The notes beneath the pieces are model-generated. The model was not told the DNA's origin. It made no database searches and saw nothing but the letters and a program-made list of their open reading frames with translations. Source: Bog-159 sp049511415 (GTDB lineage: Bacteria > Acidobacteriota > Terriglobia > Bryobacterales > Bryobacteraceae). Taken from it: 64,000 bases of DNA. Made by a program: the position numbers and the translations under genes. The stretch covers positions 1 through 64,000 of the forward strand of contig JBEKYC010000002.1 of NCBI GenBank assembly GCA_049511415.1, in the 5' to 3' direction. This document shows positions 53,976-61,704 of this stretch, piece after piece. Each line of letters opens with the position of its first letter. Within the stretch, counting starts at the first letter, position 1.

Positions 53976-55336
53976 TTCCTCCCGAGGACGGCGTAATCCA
54001 ATCCGCCGAAGAACGCCTCGCGGAAGCTCTCGGGCAGGGCCGCGAGCGCCGGCATGGATTCCACCGCCGGCGAGCGCCTGTGCACTTCGATGAGCCCCAT
54101 TCCGAACTCCTCCATATAGAACGCCAGCAGCGCGTGCGGCACCGGACGTGTATGGGTGGGGTCCAGATAAAAGTGACTGGCGAAGATGGCCAGACACTCG
54201 GGATTGGGCGTCTCGATCAGCAGCACGCCGCCCTTTTGGAGCCGGGAAGCCGCCAGGCGGACCATCTCCGGCAATCGTTCCGGCGGCAAGTGTTCGACCA
54301 CCTGGGCGCTGAAGATGCCGCCGAGGGAGCGTTCGGGCAAGTCCGCGAGATAAACAAATAAATCGGCGGCATCCGCCTGCAGGCCCTTACGGCGGCATAG
54401 GTCCACCGATTCCTGACTCAAATCGATGCCGCGCGCGGGAACGCCTCCCTCGCGCATCAATTCCAGGAACTCGCCGCGTCCACAGCCGATATCCAGCACC
54501 TCGCGGCGGCCGGCAAAGTGGGGAAGATAAAGCCGCTGGCCTTCCCGGACGTATTCTTCGGAGCCACGGAAGCGTTCCGCGAAACGGCCATAATCGAAGG
54601 CCAGAGGCGCAGGGCCGGCCGCCGCGGGAACGGATGCGGCATGAGAGGGTTGGCTTACCGCCGCGCGCTGCCGGATCAGGCGCAGTTCCTCGTGGATCAG
54701 GTGCTCGTATTCCAGCCGGATGCGATCCATGTCCGCCCAAAGGCGTTTCTGGATTTCCGTTCCATTGCGCTCCACAACGGCCGTGAAGTCGGAATGCAGC
54801 AGCTTCAGTTGATTCTGGAAACTACTCTCGGCGATACCGGCACGATGCTGCATGGCGGCATTCAGATCGGCCAGGCCGCGCAACAGTTTGTGCTCATTCA
54901 GCAGGAGCTTGTGGTCCCATTCCGAGCGCCACTCGGCCCAGTGCGAGCGGAGATCCTTGAACTCCCGGATCTGGTTTTGCATTTCGCGCCATACCGAATC
55001 GAGACTCGCCATATCGCGGCGCATCTCATCGAGCGCCTCCAGCGTGGATTGCACGCACGCCATCACGTTGCGGTTGAACTCCACCTGCTCGCGCACATGC
55101 CAGTCGAGCGCCCTTGAGACGGCCTTCTTGATTTGCTGGACGAGCCAGTTGAGCGGTCCACCGCGGCGCGGATTCACAATGCCGATAGAAGCGACTTTGG
55201 ACTCGGCCGCGTCGCGCGCGTGCACCAGCGGCATTAAATCCGGCAGTTTCAGCGGGGAAGAATCGGCCCCGGGCGGATGGGCGCGGACGCGTTCCCGCAC
55301 CTCCCGCAGAATGGCTGTCAACTCATCGGTTTCCAC
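53969..55336 (-). CDS. SAM methyltransferase with N-terminal coiled coil (WbdD-like)
   Basis: A 455-residue protein. Residues 80-225 are helical and probably coiled coil (ALDEMRRDMASLDSVWREMQ; LYEHLIHEELRLIRQR-like). The methyltransferase domain starts near 270 with motif I REVLDIGCGRGEFLELM (279-293), then GIDLSQESVDLCRRKG and FSAQVVEHLPPERL. The layout resembles WbdD-type and other O-antigen chain-terminating methyltransferases, in which a coiled coil measures sugar chain length; the kinase part of WbdD is lacking. A surface-polysaccharide role is the likely one. It starts at GTG 55336, 14 bases inside queF; an upstream ATG at 55399 would overlap by 77. Confidence 0.78.
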   Translation of the reverse strand: METDELTAILREVRERVRAHPPGADSSPLKLPDLMPLVHARDAAESKVASIGIVNPRRGGPLNWLVQQIKKAVSRALDWHVREQVEFNRNVMACVQSTLEALDEMRRDMASLDSVWREMQNQIREFKDLRSHWAEWRSEWDHKLLLNEHKLLRGLADLNAAMQHRAGIAESSFQNQLKLLHSDFTAVVERNGTEIQKRLWADMDRIRLEYEHLIHEELRLIRQRAAVSQPSHAASVPAAAGPAPLAFDYGRFAERFRGSEEYVREGQRLYLPHFAGRREVLDIGCGRGEFLELMREGGVPARGIDLSQESVDLCRRKGLQADAADLFVYLADLPERSLGGIFSAQVVEHLPPERLPEMVRLAASRLQKGGVLLIETPNPECLAIFASHFYLDPTHTRPVPHALLAFYMEEFGMGLIEVHRRSPAVESMPALAALPESFREAFFGGLDYAVLGRKL

Positions 55337-55721
55337 GTTTGCGGCTCCAGGTGGCTGTAATTTTCGATTGCAGGCCGCCACGCGGCGTAAATTCGCCAAC
55401 CACGGTGGCGCCGACCGGCTTGGCCGCGGACACGACGTCGCGCAAAAACCGGTTCACCACGTTCTCGTAGAAAATGCCCAGGTTCCGGTAAGCCAGCAGA
55501 TACAGTTTCAGCGATTTCAGCTCCAGACAGCTTTTGTCGGGGACATAACGCAGCGTCAGCCTGCCGAAATCCGGCAGCCCGGTTTTGGGACACACGCTGG
55601 TGAATTCCGGAATCACGATCTCGATTTCATAGTTCGGAAACTGGTTCGGCCAAGTTTCGATTTCCGGCAGCGCCGCATCGATTCCGGCGGCGGCGTGTTC
55701 GTCACTATAAGCTCTTTTCAT
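55323..55721 (-). CDS. queF: NADPH-dependent 7-cyano-7-deazaguanine reductase
   Basis: A 132-residue QueF of the short, unimodular (YkvM) type, which reduces preQ0 to preQ1 for queuosine in tRNA. The catalytic Cys lies in FTSVCPKTGLPDFG with the following Asp, and the QueF motif reads ELKSLKLYLLAYRN. C-terminal VGEFTPRGGLQSKI is also typical. It starts at ATG 55721, overlapping the stop of the LOR/SDH gene (ATGA). Other queuosine genes are not in the window, and its neighbours are unrelated. Confidence 0.92.
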   Translation of the reverse strand: MKRAYSDEHAAAGIDAALPEIETWPNQFPNYEIEIVIPEFTSVCPKTGLPDFGRLTLRYVPDKSCLELKSLKLYLLAYRNLGIFYENVVNRFLRDVVSAAKPVGATVVGEFTPRGGLQSKITATWSRKRGNR

Positions 55722-56932
55722 GGTTGCACGACTGCTTTGGCGAGCAGGTCCAGGAACATGCCGACATCCGCCACGACTCCCACGGCTTGGCCGGTGCCGC
55801 GATCGCTGACCTTGGTCGCCACCGCGGGATTGATATCCACACACACGATCTTGACCCAGCTTGGCAGCATGTTGCCGGTGGCAATGGAATGCAGCATGGA
55901 GCCTAAGCACAGCACCAGACCCGCGCCCTTCAACTGTTCGGCGTAGGCGTCCTGCGCCGCGTTCATATCCGTGATGGTATCCGGCAGCGGACCATCGTCG
56001 CGCAGACTGCCGGCCAGCACAAAGGGCACGTCCGCGCGCACGCATTCATAAAGGATGCCGCCGGTCAAGCGCCCGGTTTCCACGGCCTGGCGCACGCTGC
56101 CGGCGTGATAGATCGCATTAATCGCGCGCATGTGATTGCGATGGCCGTGCTCCTCCTGGCGGCCGTCGGCCAAGCGCACGCCCAGCGAGGTGCCGAATAG
56201 CGCGGCCTCCGTATCATGCACGCCCAGGGCATTACCGCTCAACAAGGCATGCACGAAACCGCCGCGGATCAGGGCCGCCAAGCCCTGCACGCCTCCCGTG
56301 TGCACGACCACGGGACCCGCGACCACCACGACTTTTTGCTTCTGTTCCAGCGTCTGCCGTATGAGGGTGGCGGTCTGGCGCACGGCGGTCTCCACCTGGC
56401 GCTCCGAGGAGATACCGTTGGACATGAAGGCGAAGTCCAGCCGGTCGCGTTCCTTGCCTTCCGGCAGCACGCGGATGCCGCGGGTGCCTACCACCACCCG
56501 GTCACAGATGCGTATATCCCGCAGCCGGCGGCAAACCGCGCGGCCCTCGGAAATCACGATCAGGGCATCCATGCGCTGGTTTTCCGCCTCCAGCCATTGC
56601 TGGCCGAAGCGGACCAGAGTGCGGTGATTCGTGGTGGAGTAGAAATCTTCCGGCGCGCAACACGGCCGTTCCACTTCGCGCAGCGTGGCGTCCCCCGAAT
56701 CGACGGCCGCGCAGCCGAGCTGCAGCAGATCTTCCAGCAGATGCGCCATCAACTCGGGCGTGGGCGCCTCAACCTTCAGCCGCAGGTACGATAACTCACT
56801 ATTGGTCCGTCCGATCCGGAATTGTTCCACCTCGAAGCGGCCGTGGTGCTCCACCACCTTGTCGAAGATGTTCTCCATTACGTGGGAGTCGATCAGGTGG
56901 CCTTCCGCTTCGACGACTTCCTGTAGGTGCAT
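55718..56932 (-). CDS. LOR/SDH family protein (TIGR00300), ornithine cyclodeaminase-like
   Basis: A 404-residue protein of the 'LOR/SDH bifunctional enzyme conserved domain' family. The N-terminal domain (EVVEAEGHLIDSHVMENIFD, ...) is followed by CCAPEDFYSTTNHRTLVRFG and an NAD-binding C-terminal part (VVVVAGPVVVHTGGVQGLAA; VCVDINPAVATKVSDRGTGQ). In methanogens a homologue was shown to be an ornithine cyclodeaminase, and the family also forms the C-terminal part of cyanobacterial arginine-guanidine-handling enzymes. A role in ornithine or arginine metabolism is therefore the best guess. It is the first gene of the LOR/SDH-queF-methyltransferase-CYTH unit and is divergent from the LolA-like gene. 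Confidence 0.8.
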   Translation of the reverse strand: MHLQEVVEAEGHLIDSHVMENIFDKVVEHHGRFEVEQFRIGRTNSELSYLRLKVEAPTPELMAHLLEDLLQLGCAAVDSGDATLREVERPCCAPEDFYSTTNHRTLVRFGQQWLEAENQRMDALIVISEGRAVCRRLRDIRICDRVVVGTRGIRVLPEGKERDRLDFAFMSNGISSERQVETAVRQTATLIRQTLEQKQKVVVVAGPVVVHTGGVQGLAALIRGGFVHALLSGNALGVHDTEAALFGTSLGVRLADGRQEEHGHRNHMRAINAIYHAGSVRQAVETGRLTGGILYECVRADVPFVLAGSLRDDGPLPDTITDMNAAQDAYAEQLKGAGLVLCLGSMLHSIATGNMLPSWVKIVCVDINPAVATKVSDRGTGQAVGVVADVGMFLDLLAKAVVQP

Positions 56933-56957
56933 GAATAATTTATTGTAGACTGTTCAC
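56933..56957. promoter_or_regulatory. 25-base divergent promoter
   Basis: Only 25 bases separate two divergent start codons. TAGACT at 56946-56951 is six bases from the plus-strand ATG; on the minus strand TACAAT (56942-56947) and TAAATT lie nine and four bases from the other ATG. The two -10 boxes overlap, and both -35 regions must lie in the opposing coding sequence. Both transcripts are predicted to be leaderless or nearly so. Confidence 0.6.
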
Positions 56958-57674
56958 ATGACTTACCGGCAATTGTGCCTGCTGACGCTGGTGGGCGGTG
57001 CGCCGCTATGCGCCCAGCCAAGTGTCGACCAGATTTTGGAGAAATACGCGCAGGCCCTGGGGGGAAGGGCAGCTTACGAGAAAGTGACTTCGCGTCTGAT
57101 GGCCGGCACGGTGGAAATCCCGGACGACAACGTGACTGGCCCCGCGCGGGTGATTGCGAAGGCGCCGGCGAGTTTCCGTTTGACCCTGGATATCCCCGGC
57201 TACGGGATCGTGGAGACCGTGTTGGATGGTCCGGCCGGCTGGGAGCGGAATCCGGATAACGGCACGCGCGCCATGAGCAAGACGGATCTGGTGACAGCCC
57301 AACGCGATCATGATTTCTACCGCGAGATTCGCCTGAAGGATCTGTTTTCCAAAATGCAGGTGGCCGGCTCGGACAAGGTCGAAGGGCGTGCTGCTTACAT
57401 CATCGAAATGGCAGTGGGAGATGGACCGTCTGAAAAATTGTACTTCGATAGCGAAAACGGCCTGCTGCTAAAACGCGATTTCGAGCGGGTCACGCTGGAG
57501 GACGGCATCGTGCAATACGAGGTGGTTTACGGCGACTACCGCGACGTGGACGGAATCAAGCTGCCGACACGCATCGAGCAACGCGCGCCCGATAACACCA
57601 TGATCTTCAAATTCACCGAAATCAAGAACAACGCCGCGCTTGAGGATACGGCCTTCGCCAAGCCTGAAAAATAG
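56958..57674 (+). CDS. Exported LolA-fold (outer-membrane lipoprotein-sorting-like) protein
   Basis: A 238-residue exported protein; the signal peptide is LCLLTLVGGAPLCAQ. SVDQILEKYAQALGGRAAYEKV is the typical start of acidobacterial LolA/DUF620-like domains. The beta pattern continues through GTVEIPDDNVTGPARVIAKA and ends with YEVVYGDYRDVDGIKLPTR. Such proteins bind lipids or lipopeptides in the periplasm; partners are unknown. It begins six bases after TAGACT. The thioesterase gene starts three bases after its stop. Confidence 0.75.
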   Translation: MTYRQLCLLTLVGGAPLCAQPSVDQILEKYAQALGGRAAYEKVTSRLMAGTVEIPDDNVTGPARVIAKAPASFRLTLDIPGYGIVETVLDGPAGWERNPDNGTRAMSKTDLVTAQRDHDFYREIRLKDLFSKMQVAGSDKVEGRAAYIIEMAVGDGPSEKLYFDSENGLLLKRDFERVTLEDGIVQYEVVYGDYRDVDGIKLPTRIEQRAPDNTMIFKFTEIKNNAALEDTAFAKPEK

Positions 57675-57677
57675 CGC

Positions 57678-58076
57678 ATGCCCCATTTCACACACCGCAT
57701 CCGGGTGGCGTTTGTGGACACCGACGCTTCCGGACGTATCCATTTCACCGCCATGTTGCGCTATTTCGAGGCCGCGGAACTGGAGTTTCTGCGCTCATTG
57801 GGCTTCAGTTACAAGGATGCGCCGCATACCGGCTATCCGCGGGTGCGGGTGGAGTGCGAATACCGCTCGGCGATCGTTTTTGACGACGAGCTGGATATCG
57901 CCGTGTCGGTGAAGCGGATTGGTTCGTCGTCGTATACGCTGGGATTCGACGCGCTGAAGGATGGCGCGGTGGCGGCCAGTGGCACAATCGTGGCCGTATG
58001 CGTGGACCGTGTCCGGCAGCGCGCACAGCCTATGCCGGAGCCTTTGCGGGAAGCGCTCAAGCGCGAGGCGCGGTAA
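57678..58076 (+). CDS. YbgC/4-HBT family acyl-CoA thioesterase
   Basis: A 132-residue hotdog-fold thioesterase. The active-site phrase VAFVDTDASGRIHFTAMLRY has the YbgC Asp (V-x-DTD-x2-G-x-V/I), with FEAAELEFLRSLG and IAVSVKRIGSSSYTLGFD next. It hydrolyses short acyl-CoA or hydroxybenzoyl-CoA. It lacks the tol-pal neighbours of E. coli ybgC. It sits three bases after the LolA-like gene and 15 before the channel gene, so the three are probably one transcript. Confidence 0.87.
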   Translation: MPHFTHRIRVAFVDTDASGRIHFTAMLRYFEAAELEFLRSLGFSYKDAPHTGYPRVRVECEYRSAIVFDDELDIAVSVKRIGSSSYTLGFDALKDGAVAASGTIVAVCVDRVRQRAQPMPEPLREALKREAR

Positions 58077-58091
58077 AGCGAAGGGCATCGC

Positions 58092-59213
58092 ATGACCGTA
58101 TTCATGGCCATCCTCGGTATCGTGATCCTGCTGATCATCCTGTGGGACGGCTTCGAAGTCATCATTCTGCCGCGCCGCGTGGCGCGGCGCATCCGACTCA
58201 GCCGGCTTTTTTATCTCTCTTCCTGGACCGTGTGGTCGTGGCTGGCGCGGCGGGTGCGGTCGCCGCGGCGGCGCGAGCGCTATCTGAGCTTCTACGGACC
58301 GCTCTCGTTACTGTTCCTGATCGTGATCTGGGCCTGGGGAATGATTCTGGCTTTCGCCATGGTGCAGTGGTCCGTGGGACCTCCTGGGATAACGTTTTCG
58401 GAGAACCTGTACCTGAGCGGCACCACGTTCATCACCCTGGGAATGGGCATCCCGCGCACGAGTCTGGCGCGTGCCGTGCTGGTCGTCGAGGCCGGCATTG
58501 GATTCGGATTTCTGGCGCTGGTGATCAGTTATCTTCCCGTGCTGTACCAGTCTTTTGCGCGACGCGAAACCAACATCCTGCTATTGGACGCGCGGGCCGG
58601 ATCGCCGCCGACTGCCGCGGAGTTGCTGCGCCGGTACGCCACGGGCCACGGTCTCCAGGCGATAGACCAACTCTTGCAGGAGTGGGAGATCTGGTCCGCC
58701 GATCTTCTGGAGACGTATATTTCGTATCCGGTACTGGCATATTTCCGGTCGCAGCACGATAACCAGTCCTGGCTGGCGGCGCTCTGCGCCATCCTGGACG
58801 TTTGCGCCGTGATCATCGCCGGAATCGACGGTCTGTCGCCGTGGCAGGCCCGTTTGACCTTCGCCATGGCGCGTCACACGGTGGTCGACCTGGCGCAGAT
58901 CGTGAACGCGGCGCCGCGCACGCCGCAGCCGGATCGCCTGCCCGCCGAGGCTTTGGCTAAATTCAAAGAGGTTCTCACGGCGGCGGGGATCTCCCCCGCC
59001 AACGCGGCCGAGTTCGATTTCCGGCTGGCGAAGCTGCGGCGCATGTACGAGCCGTACGTGTATGCGCTGTCGCAACGATTTATTTTGAACCCTGCCGCCT
59101 GGATACCGGCGCCCCACGGCGTGGACAACTGGCGCACCAGCGCGTGGGAGCGCAGCTCCAGCGGCTTGCCGCCTTCCCTGTTCGACGGCGATGGCGGAGA
59201 TGTACACACGTAA
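58092..59213 (+). CDS. Two-helix ion channel domain protein
   Basis: A 373-residue membrane protein. Transmembrane segments lie at residues 3-22 (VFMAILGIVILLIILWDGF), 70-92 and 125-148. Between the last two is a pore-like sequence, LSGTTFITLGMGIPR, which takes the place of the potassium filter T-V-G-Y-G; the two-helix channel fold (Ion_trans_2) is therefore likely. The C-terminal 220 residues are cytoplasmic and helical (GHGLQAIDQLLQEWEIWSAD; PWQARLTFAMARHTVVDLAQ) with no RCK domain. Ion selectivity is unknown. Confidence 0.72.
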   Translation: MTVFMAILGIVILLIILWDGFEVIILPRRVARRIRLSRLFYLSSWTVWSWLARRVRSPRRRERYLSFYGPLSLLFLIVIWAWGMILAFAMVQWSVGPPGITFSENLYLSGTTFITLGMGIPRTSLARAVLVVEAGIGFGFLALVISYLPVLYQSFARRETNILLLDARAGSPPTAAELLRRYATGHGLQAIDQLLQEWEIWSADLLETYISYPVLAYFRSQHDNQSWLAALCAILDVCAVIIAGIDGLSPWQARLTFAMARHTVVDLAQIVNAAPRTPQPDRLPAEALAKFKEVLTAAGISPANAAEFDFRLAKLRRMYEPYVYALSQRFILNPAAWIPAPHGVDNWRTSAWERSSSGLPPSLFDGDGGDVHT

Positions 59214-59240
59214 TGGAACTCCTGCCACCCGGTTTGGTAT

Positions 59241-59268
59241 TTGACAAATCGTGGCGGCGCGTTATTAT
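59241..59268 (+). promoter_or_regulatory. Sigma70-like promoter of purC
   Basis: TTGACA at 59241-59246 and TATTAT at 59263-59268 are 16 bases apart, the best -35/-10 pair in the window. Transcription should start near 59275, leaving a leader of about 30 bases before the GTG of purC. Confidence 0.7.
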
Positions 59269-59304
59269 TTGAGTTACTCCCCCGATAGCGATCCCTGAAA
59301 ATCC

Positions 59305-60198
59305 GTGAACTCAGAAAAAATTATCCTCAATACCGAACTGCCCGGAATCGAAGAGCACGCGCGCGGCAAGGTGCGCGATGTATATCGCGTGGACGGACAA
59401 TTGTTGATTGTCGCCACCGACCGGATCTCGGCGTTTGATTACATCCTGCCCACCGGCATACCGGACAAGGGCCGGGTTCTGACCCAGCTTTCCATCTTCT
59501 GGTTCGACTTCCTGCGCGCGGTGACGCCCACGCATTTCCTCAGCGCCGACGTGGATGAGTATCCGGCTGTGCTGCGGCCCTTTCGGGATCAACTCGAGGG
59601 GCGCTCCATGCTGGTTAAACGCGCCCGTATGGTAGAGATCGAGTGCGTGGCGCGCGGCTATCTGGCCGGATCCGGCTGGAAGGAATATCGCGCGCAAGGC
59701 ACGGTTTGCGGCATGCCGCTGCCTCCCGGGTTGCGGGAGAGCGACCGGTTGCCCGCGCCCATCTTCACGCCCTCGACCAAGGCGCAATCGGGCCACGACG
59801 AGAATATCTCATTCGACACCATGTGTTCTATGGTGGGCGGGGAACTGGGTGCGCGCCTGCGCGATCTCACTCTGGAGATTTATTCGCGCGCGGCGGCCTA
59901 TGCTGAGACGAAGGGCGTTATCATCGCGGATACGAAGTTCGAATTCGGCTACGTGGATGGCGAATTGGTGCTGGGCGACGAAGTGCTGACGCCGGATTCC
60001 TCGCGCTTCTGGCCCGCGGAGAGCTATAGTCCCGGCGGCGCGCAGTTTTCCTACGACAAGCAGTACGTGCGCGACTATCTGGAATCCATTCATTGGGACA
60101 AAAAGCCGCCGGCGCCGCCCCTGCCGGACGAGGTGGCGCGCAAAACCAGCGAGAAGTACCGGCAGGCCTATCAAGTGCTAACTGGCAAAGAACTATGA
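59305..60198 (+). CDS. purC: Phosphoribosylaminoimidazolesuccinocarboxamide synthase
   Basis: A 297-residue SAICAR synthetase, the seventh step of purine synthesis (CAIR plus aspartate with ATP). RGKVRDVYRVDGQLLIVATD, RISAFDYILPTGIPDKG, KRARMVEIECVARGYLAGSG and the late ADTKFEFG are family signatures. Length is of the eukaryotic/long type (about 300) instead of the E. coli 237. The start is GTG 59305, preceded by a clear promoter. It overlaps cvpA by four bases. Confidence 0.94.
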   Translation: MNSEKIILNTELPGIEEHARGKVRDVYRVDGQLLIVATDRISAFDYILPTGIPDKGRVLTQLSIFWFDFLRAVTPTHFLSADVDEYPAVLRPFRDQLEGRSMLVKRARMVEIECVARGYLAGSGWKEYRAQGTVCGMPLPPGLRESDRLPAPIFTPSTKAQSGHDENISFDTMCSMVGGELGARLRDLTLEIYSRAAAYAETKGVIIADTKFEFGYVDGELVLGDEVLTPDSSRFWPAESYSPGGAQFSYDKQYVRDYLESIHWDKKPPAPPLPDEVARKTSEKYRQAYQVLTGKEL

Positions 60199-60767
60199 AC
60201 TGGCTGGATATCGTTCTGCTGATCGTGCTGGTGGGATCGGTGGTTACGAGTTTTTCAACCGGCCTGGCGCGGGAGGTGGTGGGCCTGGTTTCCATGGTGG
60301 CCGCATTGGTGTTGGCCATCTGGTTTTACGGATCCGCCGGCGCGATACTATTGCCGTATGTCAGTTCGCCTGGTATCGCGAACTTCTGCGGGTTCCTGGT
60401 CGTGTTTGTTGGCGTGCTGGTGGCCGGAGCACTTATCGGACGGTTGCTCGGCCGGATGATGAGAGCTGCTGGGCTGTCGTTCGTAGACCGGCTGTTGGGC
60501 GCGGGATTTGGAGTGGTCCGCGGATTGCTAATTTCCATCGCTGTCGTTCTAGCGCTGTTGGCGTTCACGCCGGGCAAGTCGCCTCCGAACGCCGTGGTGC
60601 ATTCGCGGGTGGCGCCGTACGTGATCGATGCCGCGCGCGTCTGCGCGGCCATTGCGCCGCGCGAACTGAAGGATGGGTTCCGGAAGAGCTACGAGCAGGT
60701 GAAGACGATTTGGGGCAGCGCCCTGAAAAAGGGCATTCGGGAATTGCCGGATGCGGGAAAGGCATAA
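60195..60767 (+). CDS. cvpA: CvpA family membrane protein
   Basis: A 190-residue membrane protein with four transmembrane helices. WLDIVLLIVLVGSVVTSFST is the usual start, with GLAREVVGLVSMVAALVLAI and FVGVLVAGALIGRLLGRMM next. The last 60 residues are cytoplasmic. CvpA affects envelope homeostasis and bile/colicin sensitivity in enterobacteria, where it is also next to a pur gene (purF). The ATG overlaps the purC stop (ATGA), and fis follows after one base. Confidence 0.85.
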   Translation: MNWLDIVLLIVLVGSVVTSFSTGLAREVVGLVSMVAALVLAIWFYGSAGAILLPYVSSPGIANFCGFLVVFVGVLVAGALIGRLLGRMMRAAGLSFVDRLLGAGFGVVRGLLISIAVVLALLAFTPGKSPPNAVVHSRVAPYVIDAARVCAAIAPRELKDGFRKSYEQVKTIWGSALKKGIRELPDAGKA

Positions 60768-60768
60768 G

Positions 60769-61035
60769 ATGAAAGAAAAATTTGAAGCACTGGTGGAGCA
60801 TCTGGTTGGCAACGGCTTTTTTCTCGAAGAGGTGGTGGAATTACTGGAAAAAACCCTGATCGAAAGGACTCTGGCGCGCACCGGCGGCAACCGTTCGGCG
60901 GCCAGCAAGTTACTGGGCATTCATCGCAACACGCTGCAGCGCAAGATGACACAGTATCAACTGGGCGCGCGTAAAACGCGCCGCAAGCCGGTGCGCGCGG
61001 AACAACGCGGCCGCACGAAGGCCGCCACGGCGTGA
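60769..61035 (+). CDS. Fis-type helix-turn-helix protein
   Basis: An 88-residue DNA-binding protein. The C-terminal HTH_8 motif is ERTLARTGGNRSAASKLLGI followed by HRNTLQRKM, the same as in Fis and in NtrC-family activators. It lacks the AAA+ domain and has a basic C-terminal tail (RKTRRKPVRAEQRGRTKA). It may act as a nucleoid protein or as a free regulator. The start ATG is one base after cvpA, and its stop overlaps the gph GTG. Confidence 0.83.
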   Translation: MKEKFEALVEHLVGNGFFLEEVVELLEKTLIERTLARTGGNRSAASKLLGIHRNTLQRKMTQYQLGARKTRRKPVRAEQRGRTKAATA

Positions 61036-61697
61036 ACCGGGTGGATCTGCTCATTTTCGACCTGGATGGCACATTGATCGATTCCAGGCGCGACCTGGCA
61101 AATGCCGGCAATGCGACGCGTATCCACATGGGCATGCCCCCGCTGGAGGACGAGCGGGTCTGTTCTTATGTGGGCAATGGCGCCCCGGTGCTGGTGCGCC
61201 GTCTGCTAGGCTCCGACGCTACGGAAGTGCAGGTTCAGGAAGGGCTCGAATTCTTCATCGAGTATTATGGAGATCACAAGCTGGACTGCACGACGCTTTA
61301 CCCCGGCGTGCCCCAGGCCCTGGATCGCCTGCGCGATGCCGGCGTATCGCTGGCCGTGCTCACCAACAAACCGGTGCGCATCAGCCGCGCGATCATGGCA
61401 GGGCTGGGCATAGAGGGGCACTTCCGGCAGATCTATGGCGGCAACAGTTTCGATTTCAAGAAACCGAATCCCATCGGCGTAGAGACGCTCATGGCGGAAT
61501 GCGCCGCCGGGCGCGAGCGCACCATGATGGTCGGAGACAGCTCGGTGGACGTAGAGACGGCGCGCAACGCCAGTGTGAAATCCTGCCGCGTGAGTTTTGG
61601 CTTCGAGGCGGAGACCACTGCGATGGCGCCGCCGGATCTGCGGGTGGACCGCATGGAAGAACTGGCGGATTGGGTGACAGGCGCTACTGTTTCTTAG
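61032..61697 (+). CDS. gph: HAD-family phosphoglycolate phosphatase
   Basis: A 221-residue HAD phosphatase. Motif I is LLIFDLDGTLIDSR, motif II LAVLTNKP, motif III has Lys in DFKKPNP and motif IV MVGDSSVDVETARNA. The cap domain is of the Gph type. It removes phosphoglycolate formed by repair or oxygenation. It starts at GTG 61032, overlapping the fis stop by four bases, and is the last gene of purC-cvpA-fis-gph. The LuxR-type gene converges on it with seven bases between stops. Confidence 0.88.
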   Translation: MNRVDLLIFDLDGTLIDSRRDLANAGNATRIHMGMPPLEDERVCSYVGNGAPVLVRRLLGSDATEVQVQEGLEFFIEYYGDHKLDCTTLYPGVPQALDRLRDAGVSLAVLTNKPVRISRAIMAGLGIEGHFRQIYGGNSFDFKKPNPIGVETLMAECAAGRERTMMVGDSSVDVETARNASVKSCRVSFGFEAETTAMAPPDLRVDRMEELADWVTGATVS

Positions 61698-61704
61698 AAA
61701 CCAG

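Noticed and set aside
57678..58076. tol-pal association of the YbgC-like thioesterase
   Set aside because: No tolQRAB or pal genes in the surroundings.
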